This document shows, piece by piece, positions 31,160 to 39,480 of a stretch of 49,970 nucleotides of DNA (position 1 is its first letter; each line of letters begins with the position of its first letter). The stretch comes from Sysuimicrobium calidum (lineage in GTDB: Bacteria; Sysuimicrobiota; Sysuimicrobiia; Sysuimicrobiales; Sysuimicrobiaceae). Made by a program: the position numbers and the translations under genes. The stretch lies in contig JAVKHN010000012.1 of the NCBI GenBank assembly GCA_031459935.1, forward strand, positions 1 through 49,970, given 5' to 3'. Below the pieces are notes generated by a model. That model was not told the origin of the DNA, made no database searches, and saw only the letters and a program-made list of their open reading frames with translations.

Positions 31160-32158
31160 TCAGAAGACGGCCGCGGAAGCCTCCGGCTTCCACTCCAGCG
31201 CCCGCCGGACGGCCTGCTGCAGCTGCGCGGCTCCCGGCAGCACCGCCTGTTCCAGGGGCGGGCTGAAGGGCACCGGCACGTCCGGCCGGGTGATGCGCTG
31301 AATGGGCGCCCGGAGGACGTCAAAGCCCTCCTCCGCGATCAGCGCGCTCACCTCCGCGGCGAACCCGCAGGTGCGGTTGGAATCATCCAGGATCACCACC
31401 CGCCCCGTGCGATGCACCGCCTGGAGGAGCCCCTTGCGATCCAGGGGAAGGAGGGTGCGGGGATCCCACACCAGGAGTTGAATCCCCTCCGCGGCGAGCT
31501 GCTCGGCAACCTGGAGGGCGGTCTGCACCAGGTGTCCCGTTGCGATCACGGTCACGTCGGAGCCATCCCGCTTCACCTCCCCCACGCCCAGCGGGACCGT
31601 GTACGGCTCCTCCGGCACGGGGCCGCGGAGGGCATAGAGGGCCGCGGGACACAGGACGAAGACCGGATCGTCGTGTCGGATGGCGCTCGCCAGCAGCCCC
31701 TTCATGTCGTAGGGGGTGGAGGGCAGGACCACCTTGAACCCCGCGTGGAGGAGGAAGGGATAAGGGTTGTCGGAGTGCTGCCCAGCCGCGTTGTTCTTCG
31801 CGCCCGCGCCCATCACCAGGTACGTGATGGGAAGTCGTACCTGCCCGCCCAGCATGTAGCGCATCTTCGCCGCTTGGTTCGCGAGCTGATCAAAGGCCAC
31901 GTAGACCAAGGAGGGGATCTGGTACTCCACCACGGGCCGGAACCCTGCCATGGCCGCACCCGTGGCGAATCCGGTGAAGGCGGCCTCAGAGATGGGCATA
32001 TCGAGCACCCGCTCCGGGCCGAAGGCCTCCACGAACCCCCGGGTGGTCCCTCGCATACTCACCCGGATGTCCTCCCCCAGGATGAACACCCGGGGGTCTC
32101 GTTGCATCTCCTGATACAGGGCCTCCTGAATGGCCTGCAGGTACCGCAGCTGCCGCAT
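31160..32158 (-). CDS. 2-oxoacid (pyruvate/acetoin-type) dehydrogenase E1 beta subunit
   Basis: This is a 332-residue transketolase-like subunit. VFILGEDIRVSMRGTTRGF, ERVLDMPISEAAFTGFATGAAMAGFRPVVEYQ and FDQLANQAAKMRYMLGGQ are the E1-beta/AcoB hallmarks, including the Glu that activates thiamine diphosphate in the ISE motif. GSDVTVIATG and WDPRTLLPLD lie in the C-terminal half. ATG at 32158 forms ATGA with the E1-alpha stop. A GTG three codons earlier is possible. With E1-alpha it decarboxylates a 2-oxoacid, or cleaves acetoin, and loads the lipoyl protein. Confidence 0.92.
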   Translation of the reverse strand: MRQLRYLQAIQEALYQEMQRDPRVFILGEDIRVSMRGTTRGFVEAFGPERVLDMPISEAAFTGFATGAAMAGFRPVVEYQIPSLVYVAFDQLANQAAKMRYMLGGQVRLPITYLVMGAGAKNNAAGQHSDNPYPFLLHAGFKVVLPSTPYDMKGLLASAIRHDDPVFVLCPAALYALRGPVPEEPYTVPLGVGEVKRDGSDVTVIATGHLVQTALQVAEQLAAEGIQLLVWDPRTLLPLDRKGLLQAVHRTGRVVILDDSNRTCGFAAEVSALIAEEGFDVLRAPIQRITRPDVPVPFSPPLEQAVLPGAAQLQQAVRRALEWKPEASAAVF

Positions 32159-33156
32159 CACCGCCACCCCCGCGCAGGAATTCCTTCCATAGGTTCCGCG
32201 TACATGTACTCCAGGGCCGTGGAGGGATCAGGCCACGGGCTCTGACGGGCGAAGGCCACCGCCTCCTCCAGGGCCTGCTCGATCTCCTGATCTATCCCGT
32301 TGAGCTCCATTTCCGTGGCGAGGCCCCGCTCCAGGATCCGCCGCCGCCAGGTGCGGATGGGGTCCCGCTGGCGCCACTGCTCGATCTCCTCCTCCGTGCG
32401 GTACCGGATGTGGGGGAGGTTGCGCTCCGCGGTGTAGTGCCCGGAGTAGCGGTAGGTCCGGCACTCCAGGAAGCTGGGCGTCCCTGCCCGGGCCCTGGCC
32501 ACGGCTTCCACGGCGGCTTCATACACCGCCTCCACATCCATGCCGTCCACCACGCGGGCGGGCATGCCGTACGCCTCCGCCCGCCGCCACAGCTCGTTCC
32601 GGGTGACGGACCGAAGGGGAGTGGTGATGGCATACAGGTTGTTCTCGCAGACGAACACCACGGGTAGATCCAGGATGGCGGCGAGGTTGAGAGATTCATG
32701 CACCACACCCTGATTGATGGCCCCGTCCCCGAAGAAGGCCACCGCCACCCGATCCCCCTGGCGGCGGAACACGTACGCGGCACCGCACGCCATGGGACAG
32801 CCCGCGCCCACAATCCCGTTTGCACCGTACACGCCCAGGCGCACGTCCGCGATGTGCATAGAACCGCCGCGGCCCCGGTTGTAGCCTGTTTCCCGCCCCA
32901 TGAGCTCCGCCATCATGTACCGGACGTCCCCGCCTTTGGCGATCACGTGTCCGTGCCCGCGATGAGTGCTGGTGATGACGTCGTCCGGCCGCAGGGCCGC
33001 GCACACACCCACGGCCACCGCCTCCTGTCCGATGTACTCGTGGGTGATGCCGGGGATCTCGTTGTCGTTCACCAGCTCCACCACCCGTTCCTCGAAACGG
33101 CGAATAAGACCCATCTGGCGGTACAGCTGCAGGGCGAGCTCCCGCGAGATCCCCAT
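32158..33156 (-). CDS. 2-oxoacid (pyruvate/acetoin-type) dehydrogenase E1 alpha subunit
   Basis: This 332-residue thiamine-diphosphate subunit shows GLIRRFEERVVELVN at the start, TSTHRGHGHVIAKGGD, GRGGSMHIADVRLGVYGANGIVGAG, the diphosphate/Mg motif GDGAINQGVVHESLNLAAILDLPVVFVCENNLYA, and PSFLECRTYRYSGHY. The pattern is closest to acetoin dehydrogenase/pyruvate dehydrogenase E1-alpha of the AcoA type. The E. coli AceE type is one long chain, so it is not that. AGGGGGTG precedes ATG 33156. No E3 (lipoamide dehydrogenase) gene is in the window, so that subunit must be shared. Confidence 0.92.
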   Translation of the reverse strand: MGISRELALQLYRQMGLIRRFEERVVELVNDNEIPGITHEYIGQEAVAVGVCAALRPDDVITSTHRGHGHVIAKGGDVRYMMAELMGRETGYNRGRGGSMHIADVRLGVYGANGIVGAGCPMACGAAYVFRRQGDRVAVAFFGDGAINQGVVHESLNLAAILDLPVVFVCENNLYAITTPLRSVTRNELWRRAEAYGMPARVVDGMDVEAVYEAAVEAVARARAGTPSFLECRTYRYSGHYTAERNLPHIRYRTEEEIEQWRQRDPIRTWRRRILERGLATEMELNGIDQEIEQALEEAVAFARQSPWPDPSTALEYMYAEPMEGIPARGWR

Positions 33157-33180
33157 GGTTTCACCCCCTTGATTCCTTAC

Positions 33181-33984
33181 CTACTGCCGGATGCCCCGCG
33201 GTGTGGGGGATTGTGCCGTGAGACCTCCGTCGATCACGATGGTAGCACCGTTGATGTGGCGGGCAAAGTCGGAGGTCAGGAACAGCACGAGCCAGGCGAT
33301 CTCCTGGGGCTCTCCCAGGCGCTGGTCCGGGGTGACGGCCCGCATCCGCTCGTTGTATTCCTCCAGTTGCCCGGGCTGCTTGGCCTCCACAATGGCACGA
33401 TAGAGGCGCGTGTCCACGGGGCCTGGCGCGATGGCGTTCACGCGGACGCCAAAGCGCGCCACCTCCAGGGCCGCGGTCTGGGTGAGGCCGACCACCGCGT
33501 GCTTGCTGGCGCTGTAACCCACCATGGTGGCGCTCCCGTAATAGGCGGCGATGCTGGCCGTGTTCACCACCGCGCCGTTGCGCTGCTGGATCATCACCGG
33601 AAGGACGTATTTCAGTCCCAGGAACACCCCTCGCACGTTGATGGCCATGATCCGGTCGAACTGCTCTTCGGGAAGCTCCACGATGGGGGCAAAGGCACCC
33701 TCCCAGCCCGCGTTGTTCGCGAAGGCATCAATCCGCCCGAACCGCTCCACCGCCTCCCGGACGTATCGCTGGACATCCTCAGAGCGGGTCACGTCCGCCT
33801 GCACGAAGATGGCCTCGCCGTTCTCCCGCCGGATCTGCGCCACGGTCTCCTCGCCCCCCCGTGGGTCCAGGTCCACGCACACCACCCGGGCCCCGGCCCG
33901 GGCGAACTCCTGACAGATGGCCCGCCCGATCCCGGATCCTCCACCCGTCACCACCGCCACCTTTCCCGTGAAGTCAATGCGCAC
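33181..33984 (-). CDS. Short-chain dehydrogenase/reductase
   Basis: This 267-residue classical SDR has VAVVTGGGSGIGRAICQEFA (cofactor loop), VDLDPRGG (Asp after strand 2, favouring NAD), NNAGWEGA, NTASIAAYYGSATMVGYSASKHAV (catalytic Ser, Tyr, Lys) and IAPGPVDT. I chose GTG at 33984 because GGAGGT lies seven bases before it. In-frame ATG codons at 34014 and 34035 have no such site. It is the first gene of the operon with E1/E2 and an alcohol dehydrogenase. It could be an acetoin/diacetyl or 3-oxoacyl-type reductase. Confidence 0.88.
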   Translation of the reverse strand: MRIDFTGKVAVVTGGGSGIGRAICQEFARAGARVVCVDLDPRGGEETVAQIRRENGEAIFVQADVTRSEDVQRYVREAVERFGRIDAFANNAGWEGAFAPIVELPEEQFDRIMAINVRGVFLGLKYVLPVMIQQRNGAVVNTASIAAYYGSATMVGYSASKHAVVGLTQTAALEVARFGVRVNAIAPGPVDTRLYRAIVEAKQPGQLEEYNERMRAVTPDQRLGEPQEIAWLVLFLTSDFARHINGATIVIDGGLTAQSPTPRGIRQ

Positions 33985-34136
33985 CGCCTTCACCTCCGCT
34001 CCGTTTGATCGCATGTGGGGAGAACCCATCCGCACACCGGAGTGCGTTCCCGATGAGGACAGGAAGGACAGACCGCCGCCCGCCGGGTCGGCGGCCTTTG
34101 GAAGTCCGGAGCACCCTCCTCACGGTCTCATGGGCA

Positions 34137-34166
34137 AACGTACTCTGGCGACATCAGAAGCGTCAA
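34137..34166 (-). promoter_or_regulatory. Candidate promoter of SDR/E1/E2 operon
   Basis: Read on the minus strand, TTGACG (34166-34161) and TACGTT (34142-34137) are separated by 18 bases. The -35 is good and the -10 weak. It lies about 150 bases before the SDR start. Confidence 0.35.
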
Positions 34167-34201
34167 GTGGGGCGAATCCTGCAGGGATCGTGCCCACGGG
34201 C

Positions 34202-34231
34202 TTGACAGGACTTTGCGTTTCTGCGTTTCAT
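34202..34231 (+). promoter_or_regulatory. Candidate promoter of PEP-synthase-like/Liv operon
   Basis: TTGACA (34202-34207), an 18-base spacer and TTTCAT (34226-34231). The -35 is perfect and the -10 matches four of six. It would give a leader of about 100 bases before the ATG at 34344. Confidence 0.4.
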
Positions 34232-34343
34232 GGTTAGGAAGTTTTGTAGTTCGGTGAGCCCGTTCGGGGGTGGGGTGCCTGGGGACTTTCCGATAGGCGG
34301 GTGCCTTCGTCGGGAATTCCTGCCGGAGGGCAAGGGGTGCGGG

Positions 34344-36152
34344 ATGGGGCGCAGGTTTCCGAGTCCATTTGAGGTTCGAACGCCACCGGAGTGCGAGGGA
34401 TGGGAGGAACTCTACCCTTACTATCTGCTCTTCAGCCCGGATCGCCGGGAGGAGGAAGAGGAGCGGTTCTGGTTTCTCAACACCATGCACTACACGGAAC
34501 CCCTCGCCCCTTTCGACATCATCGCGGCGGAGGCAGGACACGTGGGGATCGGGGAGATGAGCCACCGCATCTTCCTCATCCCCGGGGCCAAGGGCATGGC
34601 CTTCCGCATTCTCCTGGGGTACGTGTACATGAGTCCCACTCCCATCACGGATCCGCAGGAGATCGAGCGCCGGACGCCGTACTTCCTCCGGCGGGCGGGA
34701 AGCTACTACGAACGGTGGGAGGAGGTCTACGCGAACTGGAAGCAGAAGGTCACGGAGGAGATCCGCGCTCTGGATTCCCTTCGGTTTCCCCTTCTGCCGG
34801 AGGTGGAGGAGGAGCGGGTGGTGCTAGAGCGGCGGGGGGTGGGTACGGCCTGGGACGTGTTGTGTACGTACCACCGCGTCATCGAGAGCATCTACCGCAT
34901 GTGGCAGCTGCACATGGAAATCGTGATGATCGGCTTCGGAGAGTACCTCACCTTCTACCAGTTCTGCAAGCAGGCGTTCCCGGAGATCCCGGATCCGGTC
35001 ATCCCCCGCATGGTTAGCGGGATCAACGTGAGCATGTTCCGTCCCAACGATGAGCTGAAGCGTCTGGCGAAGCTCGCGGTGGAACTTGGAATCGAAGGAG
35101 TGTTCCAGGAGGGGAAAGGCAGACAGGAGGTATGGCGCGAGCTGGAGAGCACGGAGCCGGGCCGGCGCTGGCTTGCGGAGTGGGAGCGGAGCGCGGATCC
35201 CTGGTTTTACATGAGCACGGGAGACGGATTCCACCATACTCACCGCGCCTGGAAGGACGATCCTGCACCGGTCCTCTCGGTCCTGCCTCACTACATCGAG
35301 CGCATCCAGGCCGGGGAGAATCTGGAGCGCCCGCTGGAGGAGCTCGTGGCGGAGCGGGACCGGATCGCCTCAGAGTACCGCCAGCTTCTCCCTTCAGAGG
35401 AGGACCGGCGGGCCTTCGATGAGATGCTCCAGCTGACGCGGAAGGTGTACTACGGGATCGAGGATCACAAGTTCTACGTGGAGCAGTGGTACCAGAGCCT
35501 GTTCTGGAATAAGGTGCGGGAGCTGGGGAGACTGTTCGTGCAGCAGGGGTTCTTCGACGATCCCGAGGACGTCTTCTACCTCAAGCCCCGGGAGACCGCG
35601 GAGGCCTTGCAGGACCTGTTGCTCGCGTGGTCCGCGGGATGCGGGGCCCGGGGTCCCCGGTACTGGCAACCGGTGGTCCAGCAGCGCCGGCGGATCCACC
35701 AGGCCCTTCGGAGGGTCACGCCCCCGCCGTTCCTGGGCCGGGTGCCGGAGGAGATGACGGATCCCGCCGTGATCATGCTGTGGGGCTTCACCCCGGACCG
35801 GATGCACAGCTGGCTCGAGCCGCAGGAGGGGAAGCTGCTGCGGGGAATTCCGGGGGCGCCCGGGGTGGCGGAGGGACCAGCCCGGGTGGTGTTCACGGTG
35901 GAGGAACTCCATGCGGTGCGGCCTGGGGAGATCCTGGTGTGCCCCGTGACGGAGCCCAGCTGGGCTCCGGTATTCGCGAAGATCAAGGCCACCGTATCGG
36001 ACATCGGAGGCATCATGTCGCACGCGGCCATCGTGGCACGGGAGTACGGGATTCCCGCGGTGCTGGGGACAGGGGTGGCCACCCAGCGGATCCGCACCGG
36101 GCAGCGGATCCGGGTGGATGGGAATACGGGAACCGTTACCCTCCTGGACTGA
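34344..36152 (+). CDS. PEP-synthase-like protein without ATP-grasp domain (phenylphosphate synthase alpha-like)
   Basis: This 602-residue protein has only the C-terminal hundred residues in common with ordinary PEP-utilising enzymes: KATVSDIGGIMSHAAIVAREYGIPAVLGTG holds the phosphorylated His of the swivelling domain. The first 450 residues (GWEELYPYYLLFSPDRREEEEERFWFLNTMHY, then mostly helical, His- and Trp-rich) are of a type known beside such domains in the 70-kDa subunit of phenylphosphate synthase. No ATP-grasp (PPDK_N) domain is in this protein or elsewhere in the window, so a partner must supply phosphate. I chose ATG 34344. The frame opens at 34230 with no better site. It lies 13 bases before the FMN enzyme gene. 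The substrate is unknown. Confidence 0.75.
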   Translation: MGRRFPSPFEVRTPPECEGWEELYPYYLLFSPDRREEEEERFWFLNTMHYTEPLAPFDIIAAEAGHVGIGEMSHRIFLIPGAKGMAFRILLGYVYMSPTPITDPQEIERRTPYFLRRAGSYYERWEEVYANWKQKVTEEIRALDSLRFPLLPEVEEERVVLERRGVGTAWDVLCTYHRVIESIYRMWQLHMEIVMIGFGEYLTFYQFCKQAFPEIPDPVIPRMVSGINVSMFRPNDELKRLAKLAVELGIEGVFQEGKGRQEVWRELESTEPGRRWLAEWERSADPWFYMSTGDGFHHTHRAWKDDPAPVLSVLPHYIERIQAGENLERPLEELVAERDRIASEYRQLLPSEEDRRAFDEMLQLTRKVYYGIEDHKFYVEQWYQSLFWNKVRELGRLFVQQGFFDDPEDVFYLKPRETAEALQDLLLAWSAGCGARGPRYWQPVVQQRRRIHQALRRVTPPPFLGRVPEEMTDPAVIMLWGFTPDRMHSWLEPQEGKLLRGIPGAPGVAEGPARVVFTVEELHAVRPGEILVCPVTEPSWAPVFAKIKATVSDIGGIMSHAAIVAREYGIPAVLGTGVATQRIRTGQRIRVDGNTGTVTLLD

Positions 36153-36165
36153 GGACAGAACCTCC

Positions 36166-37269
36166 GTGAGCGGCGCGGAGTCCTTCGCCACCCTCCCCGA
36201 CATCCTTCGAGTGGCCCGGAGGAAGCTAGCGCCTTACGTGTGGGACTACGTCTCCGGCGGAGCGGAGACGGAGACCACCCTGCGTCGGAACCGGCTGGGC
36301 TGGGCACGCTACGCCTTCCGACCCAGGGTCCTGCGGGACGTCCGGATTCGGTCCACCGCGACAGCTTTCCTGGGGTGTTCCCTGGCCTTGCCTGTGATGC
36401 TGGCTCCCATCGGCAACCTGGGCCTGATCCACCCCGATGGCACCCGGGCGGTGGCCCGGGCCGCGGGCCGCCGTGGGACCATCGCCTGGATCAGCACCAT
36501 GTCCGAGCGCTCCCTGGAGGAGGTGGCGGAGGCTGCGGACGGTCCTCTGATCTTCCAGCTCTACGTGCGTGGGGACCGCAGCTGGATGCGTCGGATGGTG
36601 CGCCGGGTGGAGGCCGCAGGCTACCTGGCCCTGTGTCTCACCGTGGATGTCCCGGTGTACGGAAGACGGGAGCGGGATCTGCGCAACCGGTTTCGGCCCC
36701 GGCAGGAAACGCGACGTCCGAACCTCGCGGACATCGTCCCGGACGACGCCTATCAGGCGGGCCTTACCTGGGAGGACGTGCGGTGGCTCCGGGACCAGAC
36801 CTCCCTGCCGTTGGTCGTGAAGGGGATCCTTACCGTGGAGGATGCCCGGCTGGCAGTGGAGCACGGGGTGCAGGTGGTGTACGTCTCCAACCACGGAGGT
36901 CGGCAGCTGGATTATGCGCCCGCTACCGTGGATGTGCTTCCGGAGGTTGTCGCGGCGATCGAGGGCCAGGCAGAGGTGCTGGTGGACGGAGGCATCCTTC
37001 GGGGCACGGACGTGGTGAAGGCTCTCGCCCTGGGCGCCCGGGCGGTCCTTATCGGGAAGCTCCAGTGCTGGGCTCTGGCCGCAGCCGGGCAGGAAGGGGT
37101 GGAGCGGGCCCTGGAGCTGCTGCAGGAGGAGCTCGGCACCACCTTGGGGCTCCTGGGGGTGACGGATGTGGAGCAGCTGGGGCCCGAGTACCTCACCACG
37201 TACCCCGGGGTGCCTTGGGACTTCCCAGAACGCATCAGAGGGGGGTGGGAGGACGGCGGCGCGGGCTAG
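36166..37269 (+). CDS. FMN-dependent alpha-hydroxy-acid dehydrogenase
   Basis: This 367-residue TIM-barrel flavoenzyme of the lactate/glycolate/mandelate oxidase family oxidises a 2-hydroxy acid to a 2-oxo acid. ARRKLAPYVWDYVSGGAETETTLRRN is the family start, with the active Tyr. LPVMLAPIGNLGLIHPDG binds FMN. IFQLYVRGDR and LTVDVPVYGRRERDLRN line the substrate. PLVVKGILTVEDARLAVEHG has the flavin-contacting Lys, and YVSNHGGRQLDYAPAT carries the catalytic His and Arg. DGGILRGTDVVKALALGARAVLIGK binds the phosphate. It starts with GTG at 36166, 13 bases after the PEP-like gene. Its product could feed the 2-oxoacid dehydrogenase encoded divergently, which is inference. Confidence 0.92.
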   Translation: MSGAESFATLPDILRVARRKLAPYVWDYVSGGAETETTLRRNRLGWARYAFRPRVLRDVRIRSTATAFLGCSLALPVMLAPIGNLGLIHPDGTRAVARAAGRRGTIAWISTMSERSLEEVAEAADGPLIFQLYVRGDRSWMRRMVRRVEAAGYLALCLTVDVPVYGRRERDLRNRFRPRQETRRPNLADIVPDDAYQAGLTWEDVRWLRDQTSLPLVVKGILTVEDARLAVEHGVQVVYVSNHGGRQLDYAPATVDVLPEVVAAIEGQAEVLVDGGILRGTDVVKALALGARAVLIGKLQCWALAAAGQEGVERALELLQEELGTTLGLLGVTDVEQLGPEYLTTYPGVPWDFPERIRGGWEDGGAG

Positions 37270-37317
37270 AGGCGGATGGAGCGGCCAGGATCAGAATCCG
37301 AAGAGGGGGTGAGGGAC

Positions 37318-38547
37318 ATGCGTTCGACACACAGGATCCTGCTCGTGGTGGCATTGGTGGCCGTGGGGGTGAGCACCTATGGGTACGCGGCGACGCAACC
37401 CGGGGGGCCGTCCAAGATCCGGATCGGCGTGGTGCACTCCCTGACGGGCCCGCTCTCCCCCGGGGTTCCGGAGGCCAGCAGGTATCAGTTTAAGATCTGG
37501 GTCGATGGACTCAACAGGAAGGGCGGCTTGTATCTCAAGAAGTTCGGCCGCCGGGTTCCCATCGAGTTCATCGAGTACGATGACCGAAGCCAGCAGGAGA
37601 CCCTGATCCGGAACCTCGAGCGGCTCATCCTCCAGGACAAGGTGGATCTGATCCTTCCCCCTTACGGCACGGCCATGCACATCGCCGCAGCGCCCATCTT
37701 CAACAAGTACGGATATCCGCTGCTGGGCGTGCATGCGAGCGCGGTGGAGCTCTACAAACGCCGGCACGAGTTTCCGTACGCCTTCTGGTTCCACGCCCAG
37801 CCCGATGTCCATGCGAAAGCAGTGACGGACATGCTCGTGCACTTCCGCCGGCGGGGGACCATCGGTTCCAGGATCGTGGCCACCTACATCGCGGACCAGC
37901 ACGGGTATGAGTTCTGGCCCGCCTACGAGGCGGCTCTGAAGCGGGCGGAGTTTCAGATTCTGTACGTGAAGAGCTATCCCCTGCAGGTCTCGGACGTCTC
38001 ACCCCTGGTCCGGGAGATGAAGGCACTGAACCCCGACGTGTACATCTCCATCAGCTACCCCTCGGACTTCTCCCTGCTCCTGGAGCAGGCCATCGCCCAG
38101 CAGTTCAATCCGAAGATCTACTACGGAACCGTGGGGATCGCCTTCGGAGACCTCCCCCGGAGGTACGGGGCCCGTACCATCGAGGGCGTGATGGGCGCGG
38201 GAGGCTGTAACCCGCAGGTTCCTGGCGCCAGGGAGTACTACGAGCTGTACCGGAAGGTGGTGGGTAGGCCCATCGAGTGCTGGGGCGGAGCGTACATGCC
38301 TGCCGCCCTGCAGGTCCTAGAGCAGGCCGTGGAGGAGGTGGGGGAGATCGACCGGAAGAAGATCCGGGACGTGATCGCCACCCGGACCTTCCGAACCATC
38401 ATGGGACCTCTTCGTTTTCGGGAGCAGATGAACACCTACTGGCCCAGCATGATCGGACAGTGGCAGGGGGGTCAGTTCCTGGGCGTGTGGGGCCTGCAAG
38501 GGCAGATCCGTCCCATGCTGGTTCCCAAGCCGGCGTGGCGGAGGTAA
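37318..38547 (+). CDS. Liv-type ABC transporter substrate-binding protein
   Basis: This 409-residue periplasmic-binding protein of type I fold has signal peptide STHRILLVVALVAVGVSTYGYA. IRIGVVHSLTGPLSPGVPEASRYQFKIWVDGLNRKGG is the family's first strand and helix. EFIEYDDRSQQETLIRNLERLI, VATYIADQHGYEFWPAYEAALK and PDVYISISYPSDFSLLLEQA follow. The fold also binds amides and aromatic compounds besides branched-chain amino acids, so the ligand is open. ATG at 37318 follows a GAGGGGGTGAGGG site. It is followed by a strong RNA hairpin and then by the two permease and two ATPase genes. Confidence 0.9.
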   Translation: MRSTHRILLVVALVAVGVSTYGYAATQPGGPSKIRIGVVHSLTGPLSPGVPEASRYQFKIWVDGLNRKGGLYLKKFGRRVPIEFIEYDDRSQQETLIRNLERLILQDKVDLILPPYGTAMHIAAAPIFNKYGYPLLGVHASAVELYKRRHEFPYAFWFHAQPDVHAKAVTDMLVHFRRRGTIGSRIVATYIADQHGYEFWPAYEAALKRAEFQILYVKSYPLQVSDVSPLVREMKALNPDVYISISYPSDFSLLLEQAIAQQFNPKIYYGTVGIAFGDLPRRYGARTIEGVMGAGGCNPQVPGAREYYELYRKVVGRPIECWGGAYMPAALQVLEQAVEEVGEIDRKKIRDVIATRTFRTIMGPLRFREQMNTYWPSMIGQWQGGQFLGVWGLQGQIRPMLVPKPAWRR

Positions 38548-38557
38548 GGAAAGCGAA

Positions 38558-38598
38558 GGACAGGGGCTGCACGCCCACTGGGCGTGCAGCCCCTGTCC
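38558..38598 (+). terminator. Strong intergenic hairpin between binding protein and permease genes
   Basis: GGACAGGGGCTGCACGCCC (38558-38576), a three-base loop ACT and its exact complement (38580-38598) form a perfect 19-base-pair stem. There is no T tract after it, so it is not a full intrinsic terminator. Its position fits an attenuating or mRNA-stabilising stem that keeps the binding protein more abundant than the permeases. Confidence 0.7.
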
Positions 38599-38613
38599 TG
38601 GTGGGAATCCAGG

Positions 38614-39480
38614 ATGACTTGGGTCGCGGTGATCCTGGACGGACTGATCCTGGGTGGTGTGTACGCCCTCATCGCCCTGGGACTGAACCTCCAGTATGCG
38701 GTGGCAGGGATTCTCAATCTGGCCTACGGCGAGCTCGTGATGCTGGGCGCCCTCCTGACCTACACGTCGTACACCGTTTGGGGGCTCAGCCCGCTGGTCT
38801 CCCTCCTCGGCATCGGGGTGGCCGCCGGGCTTGTCAGCAGCGGAGCCTATGTGGCCGGCCTCCGAAGGATCTTTCGCATGGACCGGAGGGAGGCCGAGGT
38901 GGCCATGCTCCTGCTGACGTTTGCCCTGCTGTTTCTCCTCCAGAGCTCGGCCCTCATGCTGTGGGGAGCGGAGCTGCGACATTACTCGTTCTGGAGCGAG
39001 CCGGTGTTCCTCCTGGGGCATCCCTTCAGCACAAACCGCCTGGTAGCCGCCGGAGGGGCATTTCTGCTCAGCGGCATCCTCTACGGAATTCTGCGGTGGT
39101 CCAGCCTGGGCCGGGTGCTGCGGGGGATGGCGGATAACCCCCGGGCCGCGCAGCTGGTGGGGGTGGGGGTGGAGCGATACCGGCTCGTGGCCTTCGGCAT
39201 CGGGGGGGTGCTGGCGGGCGCTGCGGGAACCCTGTTGAGCATGTTCTGGTCCTTCAGTCCCACCGCGGGCATCGACGTGACGGTGCGGGCCCTGGTGGTG
39301 ATCGTACTGGGAGGGATCGGGAGCGCGGTGGGGAGCCTTGCGGCAGGACTCCTGCTGGGGCTGGCGGAGAGCATGGTGAGCGCGGTGTGGGATCCTGCCC
39401 TGCGGCTCACGGTGAACTTCGCGGTCCTGACCGCGATCCTGCTGTGGCGTCCACGGGGCCTCTTTGGATGGCGGACTTGA
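38614..39480 (+). CDS. livH: Liv-type ABC transporter permease (LivH-like)
   Basis: This 288-residue membrane permease has about eight hydrophobic segments, with ILDGLILGGVYALIALGLNLQYAVAGILNLAYGELVMLGA at the start. Near the C terminus comes the EAA-like loop, ELxxxGGIGSxxG-type (VIVLGGIGSAVGSLAAGLLLGLAE). I chose ATG at 38614. The in-frame ATG at 38584 lies inside the hairpin and would add ten residues with no family match. Its stop overlaps the LivM start by 13 bases. It imports the ligand delivered by the preceding binding protein. Confidence 0.9.
   Translation: MTWVAVILDGLILGGVYALIALGLNLQYAVAGILNLAYGELVMLGALLTYTSYTVWGLSPLVSLLGIGVAAGLVSSGAYVAGLRRIFRMDRREAEVAMLLLTFALLFLLQSSALMLWGAELRHYSFWSEPVFLLGHPFSTNRLVAAGGAFLLSGILYGILRWSSLGRVLRGMADNPRAAQLVGVGVERYRLVAFGIGGVLAGAAGTLLSMFWSFSPTAGIDVTVRALVVIVLGGIGSAVGSLAAGLLLGLAESMVSAVWDPALRLTVNFAVLTAILLWRPRGLFGWRT

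Larger units (their letters stand above)
33985..34343. promoter_or_regulatory. Divergent intergenic region
   Basis: This 359-base region lies between the divergent SDR and PEP-synthase-like genes. It holds a candidate plus-strand promoter (34202-34231) and a candidate minus-strand promoter (34137-34166), listed separately, and a G+C hairpin CCGCCG-GGT-CGGCGG (34080-34094). I see no credible gene. The open plus-strand frame from 34230 lacks a ribosome-binding site and is followed by a better start. Confidence 0.5.

Noticed and set aside
30233..32245. Plus-strand open frame of 670 codons
   Set aside because: It lies opposite the E2, lipoyl and E1-beta genes, which have clear catalytic motifs. 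It has no recognisable domain.
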